Shown here: positions 48,483 through 56,647 of the stretch, piece by piece
Numbering within the stretch: position 1 is the first letter of the stretch
How the letters are laid out: every line of letters starts with the position of its first letter
Assembly (NCBI GenBank): GCA_963844255.1
Contig: CAWJNP010000014.1
Location: forward strand, 1 to 64,000
From: SZAS-79 sp963844255
GTDB lineage: Bacteria > Pseudomonadota > Gammaproteobacteria > Burkholderiales > SG8-39
DNA: 64,000 nt
Direction of reading: 5' to 3'
Position numbers and translations under genes: made by a program
The notes under the pieces: generated by a model
Databases searched by the model: none
The model's input: only the letters and a program-made list of their open reading frames with translations
What the model was told of the DNA's origin: nothing

Positions 48483-49376
48483 ATGACGCAAGCACAAATT
48501 CGCCGGATCGGCATCGTGAGTCCGGGCGACATGGGGCAGGCGGTCGCACAGCGGCTCAGGGAGCTCGGCTTCGAAGTCTGTACCGCGCTCGAGGGACGCA
48601 GCGCGCGCACCCGCGCGCTCGCCCGCGAAGCCGGCATCACAGACACCGGAAACCTTGCCGCGCTGCTCTCCTCGACCGACCTCGTGCTCTCGATCGTCGA
48701 TCCGGGATCGGCGATGGCGCTTGCAAAGGCATCCGCGACGATCATGCGCACACTTGCGAGACGCCCCCTGTTTGTCGACTGCAACGCGCTCGCGCCGGAC
48801 ACCAAGCGCGAGATGCACGCGCTGCTTACCTCCGCAGGCGGCCGCTTCCTCGACGCCGGCATCATCGGTCCGCCACCGCGCGGCACTGGGAAAATCCATT
48901 TCTACGTTTCCGGCCCCGGCGCGGATGAACTCGGCGCGCTTGAACACGAGACGATCTCGGTGCGCATCGTGAGCGAGCGCATCGGCGACGCTGCCTCAGT
49001 GAAGATGTGCTACGGCGGCATTACCAAGGGAACGGTGGCCCTGCTCACCGAACTGCTGCTCGCTTCGCGCAGGCTCGGCGTGGAAGAGATGCTGGACACC
49101 GAATTGCGCGAAACGCAGCCCGCAATCCGCGACTGGATCATGCGCTTCCTGCCCTCCATGCCGCCAAAAGCCTATCGCTGGGTGCCCGAAACCCGCGAGA
49201 TCGCGGCAACCTTCGCGTCCGTGGGACTCACACCACTGATGCTCGAGGGCGCAGCGGCGATGTACGTGGACATCGCGCAGACGGCCGCCGGGCGCGAGTC
49301 GCCAGAACAGGCGCGCACGGTCGGGCGCAACGGCAGCCAGGTCGTGGGCGCCCTTGACGAAGGCATGCCGAAGTAG
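48483..49376 (+). CDS. NAD(P)-dependent oxidoreductase, 6-phosphogluconate dehydrogenase-like (DUF1932)
   Basis: A 297-residue protein with an N-terminal Rossmann fold (IGIVSPGDMGQAVAQRLRELGFEV), FVDCNALAPDTKREMHALL, RFLDAGIIGPPP, and the substrate Lys region VKMCYGGITKGTVALLTELLLA. The C-terminal DUF1932 helical domain covers the last 80 residues. It belongs to the beta-hydroxyacid dehydrogenase group; substrate unknown. GAGGAGAA lies just before ATG 48483. Confidence 0.87.
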   Translation: MTQAQIRRIGIVSPGDMGQAVAQRLRELGFEVCTALEGRSARTRALAREAGITDTGNLAALLSSTDLVLSIVDPGSAMALAKASATIMRTLARRPLFVDCNALAPDTKREMHALLTSAGGRFLDAGIIGPPPRGTGKIHFYVSGPGADELGALEHETISVRIVSERIGDAASVKMCYGGITKGTVALLTELLLASRRLGVEEMLDTELRETQPAIRDWIMRFLPSMPPKAYRWVPETREIAATFASVGLTPLMLEGAAAMYVDIAQTAAGRESPEQARTVGRNGSQVVGALDEGMPK

Positions 49377-49389
49377 GCAGGCACCGGCG

Positions 49390-50958
49390 ATGCGCATGCC
49401 CCCTCCCGACCGGCGACGGTTCCTTCAGGCACTCGCCGCGCTCGGCTGCCTCCCGTGCCTTTCCACGGCGCGTGCGCAGCGATCGGGTTCCCCGCGCTTT
49501 GCCGCCGATCCCTTCAGCCTCGGCGTTGCCTCCGGGTATCCCCTGCCCGGGTCAGTCATGCTCTGGACTCGGCTTGCACCATTACCAGATGCACCCGACG
49601 GCGGCATGGGACCCGAGGTGGTGTCCGTGCGCTGGGAAGTCGCAAAGGACGAAGCCATGCGCGAGGTGGTCGCTTCCGGCACGGCCGACGCTTCGCCCCA
49701 CTGGGCGCATTCGGTGCACGCGGAAGCGCGTGGACTGCAGCCGGCGCGCTGGTACTGGTACCGGTTCACGGCGGGAAGCGCGGTCAGCCCGGTCGGCCGC
49801 ACGCGCACTGCACCCGCCCCCGGCGCCAAGCCCGATGCGCTGCGCTTTGCCTTCGCGTCCTGCCAGCAGTACGAGCAAGGCTACTTCGGTGCCTACCGGC
49901 ACATGGCGAAGGACGATCTCGACCTCGTCGTGTTCCTGGGCGACTACATCTATGAATCGTCCTGGGGCCGCGAACACGTGCGCCACCATTACAGTGCCGA
50001 GCCGACGACGCTTTCGGCGTATCGCAGGCGCTATGCGCTGTACAAATCGGACCCGGACCTGCAGGCCGCACATGCCGCGTTCCCGTGGATCGCCACCTGG
50101 GACGACCACGAGGTCGAAAACGACTACGCCGATGACCGCTCGGAAAACCTCGATCCGCCCGAATGGTTCCTCGCGCGCCGTGCCGCCGCGTACAAGGCCT
50201 ATTACGAGCACATGCCGCTGCGCCCGGAAATGCTGCCGCTCGGACCGCATGCACGGCTGTACACGCGCCTTGCGTTCGGCAATCTGGCGAACTTCCATGT
50301 GCTCGATGACCGCCAGTACCGTGCCTACGAGGTCTGTCCGAAGCCCGGCCGCGGCGGCTCGAACACGGTGGACGTGGCCGACTGCCCGGAACTCGCGGAT
50401 CCGTCACGCAGCCTGCTCGGCGCCGCGCAGGAGCAATGGCTCGAAGCCGGTCTCGCAGGCTCGAAGACGCGGTGGAACATCCTCGCACAGCAGACACGGA
50501 TGGCGCAGTTCGACCAGAAACCAGGCCCCGGCAGGCGCGCCTGGACCGATGGCTGGGACGGCTATCCTGCCGCGAGGACAAAACTGGTCGACTTCCTCGC
50601 CGATCGCAGGATCGCAAATCCGGTGGTGATCGGCGGCGACGTGCACATGTTCTTTGTGAACGACATCAAGCGCGATTTCGACAACCCGGCCTCAACCACC
50701 GTCGCGAGCGAATTCGTCGGCACCTCGATCACCTCGCAGGCCTTCGCGCAGAGCACCGTCAACCGCTACCTGCCGGACAATCCGCACATCCATCTCGCCG
50801 ACAGCCGCTACCGGGGCTACGCAAGGGTCGAGGTCACGCAATCACGGATGGTGGCCGACCTGCGCGCGATGGAAACGGTAAAAACGCGCGAGGCGGACTG
50901 CAGCACACTCGCTTCGTTCGTGGTCGAGGACGGCAGGCCGGGGGCGAAAAGGGCCTGA
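49390..50958 (+). CDS. phoD: PhoD-family alkaline phosphatase/phosphodiesterase
   Basis: A 522-residue secreted phosphatase with a Tat-type signal (PDRRRFLQALAALGCLPCL). Fe-Ca active-site motifs are visible: FASCQQYEQGYFGAYRHMA, VVFLGDYIYES, ATWDDHEVENDYA, and VVIGGDVHMFFVNDI. Two further Cys near VCPKPG and VADCPEL could bridge. It releases phosphate from monoesters and diesters outside the membrane. PPK2 follows 59 bases later, suggesting a phosphate-linked pair. Confidence 0.93.
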   Translation: MRMPPPDRRRFLQALAALGCLPCLSTARAQRSGSPRFAADPFSLGVASGYPLPGSVMLWTRLAPLPDAPDGGMGPEVVSVRWEVAKDEAMREVVASGTADASPHWAHSVHAEARGLQPARWYWYRFTAGSAVSPVGRTRTAPAPGAKPDALRFAFASCQQYEQGYFGAYRHMAKDDLDLVVFLGDYIYESSWGREHVRHHYSAEPTTLSAYRRRYALYKSDPDLQAAHAAFPWIATWDDHEVENDYADDRSENLDPPEWFLARRAAAYKAYYEHMPLRPEMLPLGPHARLYTRLAFGNLANFHVLDDRQYRAYEVCPKPGRGGSNTVDVADCPELADPSRSLLGAAQEQWLEAGLAGSKTRWNILAQQTRMAQFDQKPGPGRRAWTDGWDGYPAARTKLVDFLADRRIANPVVIGGDVHMFFVNDIKRDFDNPASTTVASEFVGTSITSQAFAQSTVNRYLPDNPHIHLADSRYRGYARVEVTQSRMVADLRAMETVKTREADCSTLASFVVEDGRPGAKRA

Positions 50959-51017
50959 GACCGGGGTATTCTCTGCCGCGTGTGTGCGGGTATTTCACGT
51001 CTTCCCAGGGGGCCTCT

Positions 51018-51908
51018 ATGGCAAAGAGCAAGAAGCAGGCAAAAGACAACGGCGGCGAAATCCTGACGGACGCCAAGGAAATTGCCGCAATCGAAAAGCA
51101 TTGGCGCGTCGCCGGCCGCCCCAAGACCCGCAAGCCGCCGAAACACTACAAATACATCGAGGAACTCGCCCATCTCCAGGTCGAACTCATCAAGCTGCAG
51201 GAATGGGTCCGCACCCAGGGCTTGAAAGTCGCGGTGATCTTCGAAGGACGTGACGCGGCGGGCAAGGGCGGCGTGATCAAGCGCATTTCGGAAAGTCTCA
51301 ACCCCAGGATCTGCCGGATCGTCGCGTTGGGCACGCCGACCGAGCGCGAACGCGGACAGTGGTATTTTCAGCGCTACGTTCCGCACCTGCCTGCCGCCGG
51401 CGAGATCGCACTGTTCGATCGCAGCTGGTACAACCGCGCCGGCGTGGAACATGTGATGGGCTTTTGCAGCGATGCCGAATACCGGGAGTTCCTGCGTTCC
51501 TGTCCCCTGTTCGAGGAAATGCTGGTGCGCTCCGGGATCTACCTCATCAAGTACTGGTTCTCGGTGAACGACGAGGAACAGGAAAAGCGCTTCCAGGAGC
51601 GGATCCGCAACCCGACCAAGCGCTGGAAGCTCAGCCCGATGGACATGGAGTCACGCAAGCACTGGGTCGAGTACTCCAGGGCCAAGGACGCGATGTTCGT
51701 CGCGACCGACCGGCCGAAGACGCCCTGGCACGTGGTGGAGGCGGACAACAAGAAAAAGGCGCGTCTCAACTGCATCGCCCACCTGCTTCAGCAGGTTCCC
51801 TACAAGCACATGACGCCCATGGAAATCGAGGTCCCGCCACGGCAGGAAGACATCGGTTACAAGCGGCCGAAGATGTCGAGCCAGCGCTTCGTGCCGAGGG
51901 TGTACTAG
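51018..51908 (+). CDS. ppk2: Polyphosphate kinase 2
   Basis: A 296-residue single-domain PPK2 that moves phosphate between polyphosphate and nucleotides. Walker A GRDAAGKGG is at residues 77-85, Walker B and lid are in LFDRSWYNRAGVEHVMGF and ERIRNPTKRWKLSPMD. The sequence resembles class I enzymes (NDP phosphorylation). The gene is intact and read in the same direction as phoD. Confidence 0.93.
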   Translation: MAKSKKQAKDNGGEILTDAKEIAAIEKHWRVAGRPKTRKPPKHYKYIEELAHLQVELIKLQEWVRTQGLKVAVIFEGRDAAGKGGVIKRISESLNPRICRIVALGTPTERERGQWYFQRYVPHLPAAGEIALFDRSWYNRAGVEHVMGFCSDAEYREFLRSCPLFEEMLVRSGIYLIKYWFSVNDEEQEKRFQERIRNPTKRWKLSPMDMESRKHWVEYSRAKDAMFVATDRPKTPWHVVEADNKKKARLNCIAHLLQQVPYKHMTPMEIEVPPRQEDIGYKRPKMSSQRFVPRVY

Positions 51909-51979
51909 CGCGGACTCATTCGCGCCCGAGGTCCATCATCAGTTGGGGGCGAATTGCGGCGGAGCCATCGCCCCGGCGG

Positions 51980-52960
51980 CTACTCGATCTTCGCACCCGA
52001 AGTGCGCACCACCTTGCCCCACTTTTCGCGATCGCTGTGAATCTGCGCGGCCATCTGCTCGGGCGTGCTGCCCATCACCACACCCCCTTGCCGGGTGATG
52101 ATGTCCTTGACTTCGCTCGAATCGAGCGCGTGGACGACGGCGCCGTTGAGCTTCGCGATGATGTCCTTCGGCGTCCCGGCGGGCGCCATCAGGCCGAACC
52201 AGCTGTCTGCGGCAAATCCTGTGAGCCCCGCCTCGGCCAGCGTAGGCAGGTCGGGAAGGACCGGCGAGCGTCTTGAGGAAGCGACACCGATTCCCTTGAG
52301 TTTCCCAGCGCGGATCTGCGGCAGCGCGGACGGAATGCTGTCGAACAGCAGCACCACCTGTCCCGACAACAGGTCGATCAGCGCCGGTGCACTGCCCTTG
52401 TACGGAACATGGACGGCGGTAAATCCGCCCATCGATTTCATCAGTTCGAATTCGAGATGCGAGAGCGTCCCGTTGCCCTGCGACGCAAAGTTCACCCTGC
52501 CTCCCTCCGCCTTGAGGTACGCGATCACCTCGGCGAGATTCTTTGAGGGAATGGTGGGGTTCGCCACGAGGATGTGCGGCACATTCGCCACCAGACTCAC
52601 CGGAGCGAGATCCTTTTCCAGGTCGTAGCCGAGCTTCGCATACAGGCTCATGCTGACAGCGTGTGTGGTGACTGCGCCCATGAGCAGCGTATAGCCGTCC
52701 GGTGCGCTGTGCGCGACGGCTTCGGCACCGATGTTTCCACCTGCGCCCGGACGATTGTCGGCCGTGATCGGCTGGCCCAGGGCCTCGGTCAGTTTCTTGC
52801 CCAGCGCACGGGTGAGCAGATCCGCCGCGCCCGACGGCGGAAACGGAACCACGATGCGCACGGCCTTGGCGGGATAGGCCTGCGCCGCCACGTTCGAGAC
52901 GGAAAATACGGCAGCACCGGCAAACAGCACAGCGGCAACACTGCGAAACAAGGCACTCAT
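51980..52960 (-). CDS. Bug/TctC family solute-binding receptor 2
   Basis: A 326-residue periplasmic receptor: signal peptide ending NVAAQAYPAK, then VRIVVPFPPSGAADLLTRALGKKL, NRPGAGGNIGAEAVAHSAPDGYTLLMG, and VPYKGSAPALIDLLSGQV. ATG 52960 is used. It is divergent from the amidohydrolase gene, 101 bases away, so its ligand may be that enzyme's substrate. Confidence 0.92.
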   Translation of the reverse strand: MSALFRSVAAVLFAGAAVFSVSNVAAQAYPAKAVRIVVPFPPSGAADLLTRALGKKLTEALGQPITADNRPGAGGNIGAEAVAHSAPDGYTLLMGAVTTHAVSMSLYAKLGYDLEKDLAPVSLVANVPHILVANPTIPSKNLAEVIAYLKAEGGRVNFASQGNGTLSHLEFELMKSMGGFTAVHVPYKGSAPALIDLLSGQVVLLFDSIPSALPQIRAGKLKGIGVASSRRSPVLPDLPTLAEAGLTGFAADSWFGLMAPAGTPKDIIAKLNGAVVHALDSSEVKDIITRQGGVVMGSTPEQMAAQIHSDREKWGKVVRTSGAKIE

Positions 52961-53061
52961 GGTCGGACACTCCCTGGAGAATTTGCTATTGAACGATCTG
53001 GTATTGCGACTAGCGTAGCGCAGATCGGATACTCTCGGCACACCCTGAAGGAGAAAAAACG

Positions 53062-54291
53062 ATGGATCTCGTCATACGAAATGCGCGCCTTCCCAGCCAC
53101 GCCGCAGACCATCCGCCGGTGGACATCGGCATCGAGCATGGGCGCATCGCGGCGATCGGGCCGGGGCTGTCCGCAGCGACCAAAACGTTCGACGCCCGGG
53201 GCCGCCTCGCCTGTCCTGGCCTGATCGAGACGCACATCCATCTGGACAAGTCCCGGGTCATCGACCGCTGCGCGCCACAGGACAAGCGCACGCTGAGCCC
53301 GGTCAAGGGCGTCACGCCGATCAAGGACAGCATGACGGTCGAAGACACTCGCATGCGCGCCGAGCGCACCCTTCAGGAATGCATCCTCCACGGCACCACC
53401 CGCATGCGCACCCAGGTCGAAGTCGATCCGGGCATCGGCATGCGCGGATTCGACGCCGTGGCCTCGCTGATCGAGGATTACAAGTGGGCGATCGACATCG
53501 AGATGTGCGTCTTCCCGCAGGAAGGGTTGATCAACTATCCCGGCACCGACGAATTGCTGGTCGAGGCCATGAAGCGCGGTGCCCGGGTCATCGGCGGCGC
53601 ACCGCGCTACGACACGGACGGCCCGGGCCAGATCGAGCGCATTTTCGAACTTGCGCGCGAATACGACGCCGACATCGACATGCATCTGGACGTCGGCCCC
53701 ACGACCGAGGGCATGTTCATCCACCAGGTGCGCGAACTCACCGAGAAATACAAGCGCGGCGGACGCGTGGTGGTCGGACACATGGCCAAGCTCTCGCTCA
53801 TGCCGCCGGCGGAGGTCGCGAAGATCGCGCGCGGACTGGCGGATGCCGGGATCGCCGTGACCGTCCTGCCGGCGACCGACCTCTTCCTCATGGGCCGCGA
53901 CCAGGACCACAGCGTGCGGCGCGGCGTCGCGGATGCGAACCTGCTGTGCTCGCACGGAGTGAATTGCTCGCTCTCGTCCAACAACATCCTGAACCCGGCC
54001 ACACCCTTCGGCGATTGCTCGCTCATCCGGATGGCAAACCTCTACGCCAACATCGTGCAGCTCGACCGTCCGGCTGAACTCAGGGAATGCTTCAACATGC
54101 TGACCGAGCGCTCGGCCGGGGTGCTAAATCTCAAGGACTACGGATTCAAGGTCGGCAACCCGGGCGACGTCGTCATTCTGGAAGCCGATACCCCGGAGCA
54201 TGCGGTGGCGGAAATCTCGCGTCCGGTCGCCGCCTTCAAGAACGGCCGGCAGACGGTCAACTGGACTGCGCCGGAACTGCTGCGGCCCTGA
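53062..54291 (+). CDS. Cytosine deaminase-like amidohydrolase
   Basis: A 409-residue metal-dependent hydrolase: metal site LIETHIHLDKS, IDMHLDVGP, VVGHMAKLS, and the later Asp-containing segment with VADANLLCSHGVNCSLSSNNILNP. GAAGGAGAA stands before the ATG. The architecture is that of CodA-type deaminases of pyrimidines and related ring compounds; the substrate is not determined. Paired divergently with a Bug receptor. Confidence 0.87.
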   Translation: MDLVIRNARLPSHAADHPPVDIGIEHGRIAAIGPGLSAATKTFDARGRLACPGLIETHIHLDKSRVIDRCAPQDKRTLSPVKGVTPIKDSMTVEDTRMRAERTLQECILHGTTRMRTQVEVDPGIGMRGFDAVASLIEDYKWAIDIEMCVFPQEGLINYPGTDELLVEAMKRGARVIGGAPRYDTDGPGQIERIFELAREYDADIDMHLDVGPTTEGMFIHQVRELTEKYKRGGRVVVGHMAKLSLMPPAEVAKIARGLADAGIAVTVLPATDLFLMGRDQDHSVRRGVADANLLCSHGVNCSLSSNNILNPATPFGDCSLIRMANLYANIVQLDRPAELRECFNMLTERSAGVLNLKDYGFKVGNPGDVVILEADTPEHAVAEISRPVAAFKNGRQTVNWTAPELLRP

Positions 54292-54329
54292 GTCCCCGGG
54301 CGCGAACACGGACCTCGCCGGGGCGCGAA

Positions 54330-55443
54330 CTAAAACCTCGTCGCGCACCCGGTGGAATTGGTTGACTCCCGCTTCCTCGCGCAGTTCGGGCACGTCCTGT
54401 CCCTGCGCCGCCGTGGTGTAGGGGATCCCGATTGCGTCCGCAATGCGAACGAAGCCGTGAAACGCCGCGACCACGGCCGCCGCGTCGACGAACCCGGCGT
54501 CTCCGAGCAGTCCGCGCAGCGAACTGCGCGCGACTTGCAGGCGCGACGCATCTCCCAGCACGACCGCTTCGGCGAATTCAACCAGTGCCGCCGCATGCGG
54601 GATGTCGACGCCGTCCTCGAATCCACGTGTGAGGCCACCCAGATCCACTTCCTTTCCTTCGGTTTGCATGCTCGCACGGAGCATGTAGGCATGTGCCGTC
54701 GTTCAGTAAGCGCACTGGTGAAGCGCCGACACACGCGCGGCAAGGATCTCGACCTGCGGCCGGCTGATGGCGCGGATCGAGGAATCGAACTTCCAGACAT
54801 GCTGGCCCGGCATGTAATGGCAGTTGGCCAGCGCCCAGTAATCACGAAGCGACTGCGGCACCATCGACAGCCCGCGATAGATATAGCCGGCCTTCGGACT
54901 CGGGTACATCGGCCCGTCGGCCTCGGTGGCATCCTCAGGCTCAACGAGCGGCAGCCACGCGGCCTTTTTCTTCGCGCCGGCGGGTCGATGGCGCGTGGGC
55001 GCTCCGGCCACGGGCGCGGGAGGCGTGCGCTCAGGCAGCCCCATGGCGCGCAGGCAGGTGTCGAGCATCATGACCATTGCGACCAGTCCGACGGTTTCGA
55101 CGTATTCGCCCTCCGTGAGTCCGCGCGCCAAAACAGACAGCGACCACTTCTCGCTGAGCCGGCCGGGATCACACACCACGCGATGGATAAGTTCGACCTG
55201 CGCAGGACCAAGCGTGCCGAGTGACTCATGCCTGCCGGCCACGGCGTTCGGAGACAGCGCCGCCTTCAGCGATGCGCAATACGAGCAGTTGCGCGCGCGC
55301 CGGACTTCCGCGGCGACGGCGACGCGCTGTGCGCCGCTGAGCCAGGTGCCGGGCGCCGCGATCGCCGCCCACGCGCGCTCGTGCGCTTCGACCAGATCGG
55401 CGCGGATCGCAAGTTCGCTGCCTTCGAATGAAGTGGCGGTCAT
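54330..55443 (-). CDS. Two-domain AhpD-like protein with in-frame UGA (probable selenocysteine, CAYU)
   Basis: Starts at ATG 55443 after GAGGAGG. The N-terminal half has a carboxymuconolactone decarboxylase/AhpD-like core with RNCSYCASLKAAL (Cys53, Cys56). The second half reaches ALHQCAY at residues 241-246, then TGA (54705-54703, residue 247), and the same frame continues TTAHAYMLRASMQTEG. AhpD-type proteins have CxxC followed by xxAH here, so UGA takes the place of the second catalytic Cys: C244-A-Y-U247. Downstream sequence (FAEAVVLGDASRLQ, FHGFVRIADAIGIPY) is ordinary family sequence. The C-terminus is uncertain: the frame runs open to 54124, overlapping the end of the convergent deaminase gene, but a TAG at 54330 in the neighbouring frame after a TTTT run suggests one extra base there. 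Probably a peroxide- or disulfide-reducing selenoprotein. Confidence 0.85.
54676..54705 (-). other. In-frame TGA codon and possible bacterial SECIS of the AhpD-like gene
   Basis: TGA at 54705-54703 is followed by an ACGG (54699-54696) and CCGT (54679-54676) pair enclosing 16 bases. The stem is short; folding software is needed to judge it. Insertion of Sec in bacteria depends on such a hairpin directly after the UGA. Confidence 0.45.
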
Positions 55444-55522
55444 TTTGTCCTCCTCGTTTTCCTTTATTATAGGGTCAGGAGTACAGGAAACTTTGGTTTC
55501 AGATCCCGGAGAAAATCTTCCC
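55444..55522. promoter_or_regulatory. Divergent promoter region between two selenoprotein genes
   Basis: The 79 bases contain CCTATAATAAAGG on the minus strand (TATAAT about 20 bases before the AhpD-like ribosome binding site) and, on the plus strand, TTGTCC about 16-17 bases from a TTATTATAG box. Both gene directions could thus start from overlapping -10 elements. Confidence 0.5.
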
Positions 55523-56006
55523 ATGGCCGAAAAACTCGACACCGGCGCGACCTTCCCGAAGCTCACGCTCAATCTCGTGGATGGGAGCACGATGGTCGTG
55601 CCCGACGATATCGAGGGGCGCTACAAGGTCATTCTCTTTTATCGCGGCCATTGGTGACCGTACTGTCGCCGGCAGTTGGTCGGCTTCGAAAAAGCAAAAT
55701 CCGAGCTGGACGCGCTCGGGGTGAAAGTGGTCGCCGCGAGTGTGGATCCGATCGACAAGGCGAAGGAGGTTGCCGCCGACGTCTCGTTCCCTGTGGCCTA
55801 CGGCGTGACCCGCGCGCAGGCCGACGCAGCTCGGTTCGTGGTGGGAAGAGCGGCGCGGCATCATCCAGCCCTCCGAGTTCCTCGTCACGGCAGAAGGCAA
55901 GGTGCGGTCGGCAACCTACAGTTCCGGCCCGATCGGCCGCGTCGACGCCGCCGACGTGGTCAAGCTCGTAGCGTTCTACGACAAACTTGCGGCACAGAAA
56001 ACATGA
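55523..56006 (+). CDS. Peroxiredoxin-like protein with in-frame UGA (probable selenocysteine, UPYC; one frameshift)
   Basis: ATG 55523 opens a thioredoxin-fold peroxiredoxin: KVILFYRGHW, then TGA at 55655-55657 (residue 45), then PYCRRQLVGFEKAKSELDALGVKVVAASVDP. Close relatives read RGHWCPYC, so UGA stands at the peroxidatic Cys, giving U45-P-Y-C48. One extra base near 55,830 (GACGCAGCTCGG) shifts the rest; removing it yields LGSWWEERRGIIQPSEFLVTAEG and an end KLVAFYDKLAAQKT with stop 56004-56006. A GCCG/CGGC stem (55668-55684) with a nine-base loop beginning with G lies at the right distance for a SECIS. Likely a cytoplasmic peroxide reductase, divergent from the AhpD-like gene. Confidence 0.88.
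55668..55684 (+). promoter_or_regulatory. Possible bacterial SECIS in the peroxiredoxin gene
   Basis: GCCG and CGGC pair around GCAGTTGGT, ten bases after the UGA. A G at the start of the apical loop and this distance agree with known bacterial SECIS elements, but the stem is only four pairs as seen by eye. Confidence 0.45.
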
Positions 56007-56016
56007 GCGAGGCAAC

Positions 56017-56628
56017 ATGACTACCGAACCTTTGACCGTCGAGGTCTTCTCCGACTACGTCTGACCCTGGTGTTACCTCAGTACCGTGCGTATTGAAAAA
56101 CTCAAGGCAGAACACGGCGTGAAGATCAAGTGGATCCACTTCCCGCTGCATCCGGACACGCCGATTGAAGGACGCACGCTCGAAGACATGTTCGCGGGGC
56201 GCGGCTACGACATCCCGAAGATGCAGGCGCAGATGCGCGCGCGCATGGAGGCCGAGGGCCTGCCCTACGGCAATCGCACGATGACCTTCAACAGCCGGCT
56301 CGCGCAGGAACTCGCCGTCTGGGCCGACACGCAGCCCGGAGGCGATGCGATCCACGACAAGCTGTTTCGCGCCTACTTTGTGGACGGCGAGAACATCGGC
56401 GACCTTGAAACGCTGGTCCGGCTGGCCACGTCGATCGGACTGCCCGCAGACGCCGCCCGCGAGGTGCTGGAAAAGCGCAGCTGCAAGGACGCGGTCGATG
56501 CCGACTGGGAGAAATCGCACCAGTACGGTGTCACCGGTGTGCCGACCTTCGTCGCAGGTCGCCACGGTGTGGTCGGCGCGCAACCCTACGAGGCGCTGGA
56601 ACAGCTGGTGAATCAGGCGAAGGCCTAG
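56017..56628 (+). CDS. FrnE/DsbA-like oxidoreductase with in-frame UGA (probable selenocysteine, UPWC)
   Basis: ATG 56017 begins TTEPLTVEVFSDYV, then TGA at 56062-56064 (residue 16), then PWCYLSTVRIEKLKAEHGVKIKWIHFPLHPDTP. In FrnE-type proteins this site is SDYVCPWC, so UGA replaces the first active-site Cys: U16-P-W-C19. The remaining 185 residues are open and typical of the family, including the cis-Pro motif GVTGVPTFVAGRHGVVGAQPYE. No signal peptide is present, so it acts in the cytoplasm. It starts 10 bases after the peroxiredoxin stop, so the two are co-transcribed. Confidence 0.88.
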
Positions 56629-56647
56629 GCTCCCGTCACGTCACGCC

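Noticed and set aside
54124..54330. C-terminal extension of the AhpD-like gene to 54124
   Set aside because: It would overlap the conserved end of the convergent amidohydrolase by 168 bases and shows antisense-type sequence; a one-base error near the TTTT run with a stop at 54330 is likelier.
55640..55900. Reading the Prx-like gene as a pseudogene because of the frameshift near 55,830
   Set aside because: The same one-base insertions occur in essential genes throughout the window, and removing one base restores a normal C-terminus.
54700..56064. Genome-wide reassignment of TGA or three nonsense mutations
   Set aside because: Other genes in the window end in TGA normally, and three chance nonsense mutations all falling on catalytic Cys codons is improbable; the local sequence errors are indels, not substitutions.
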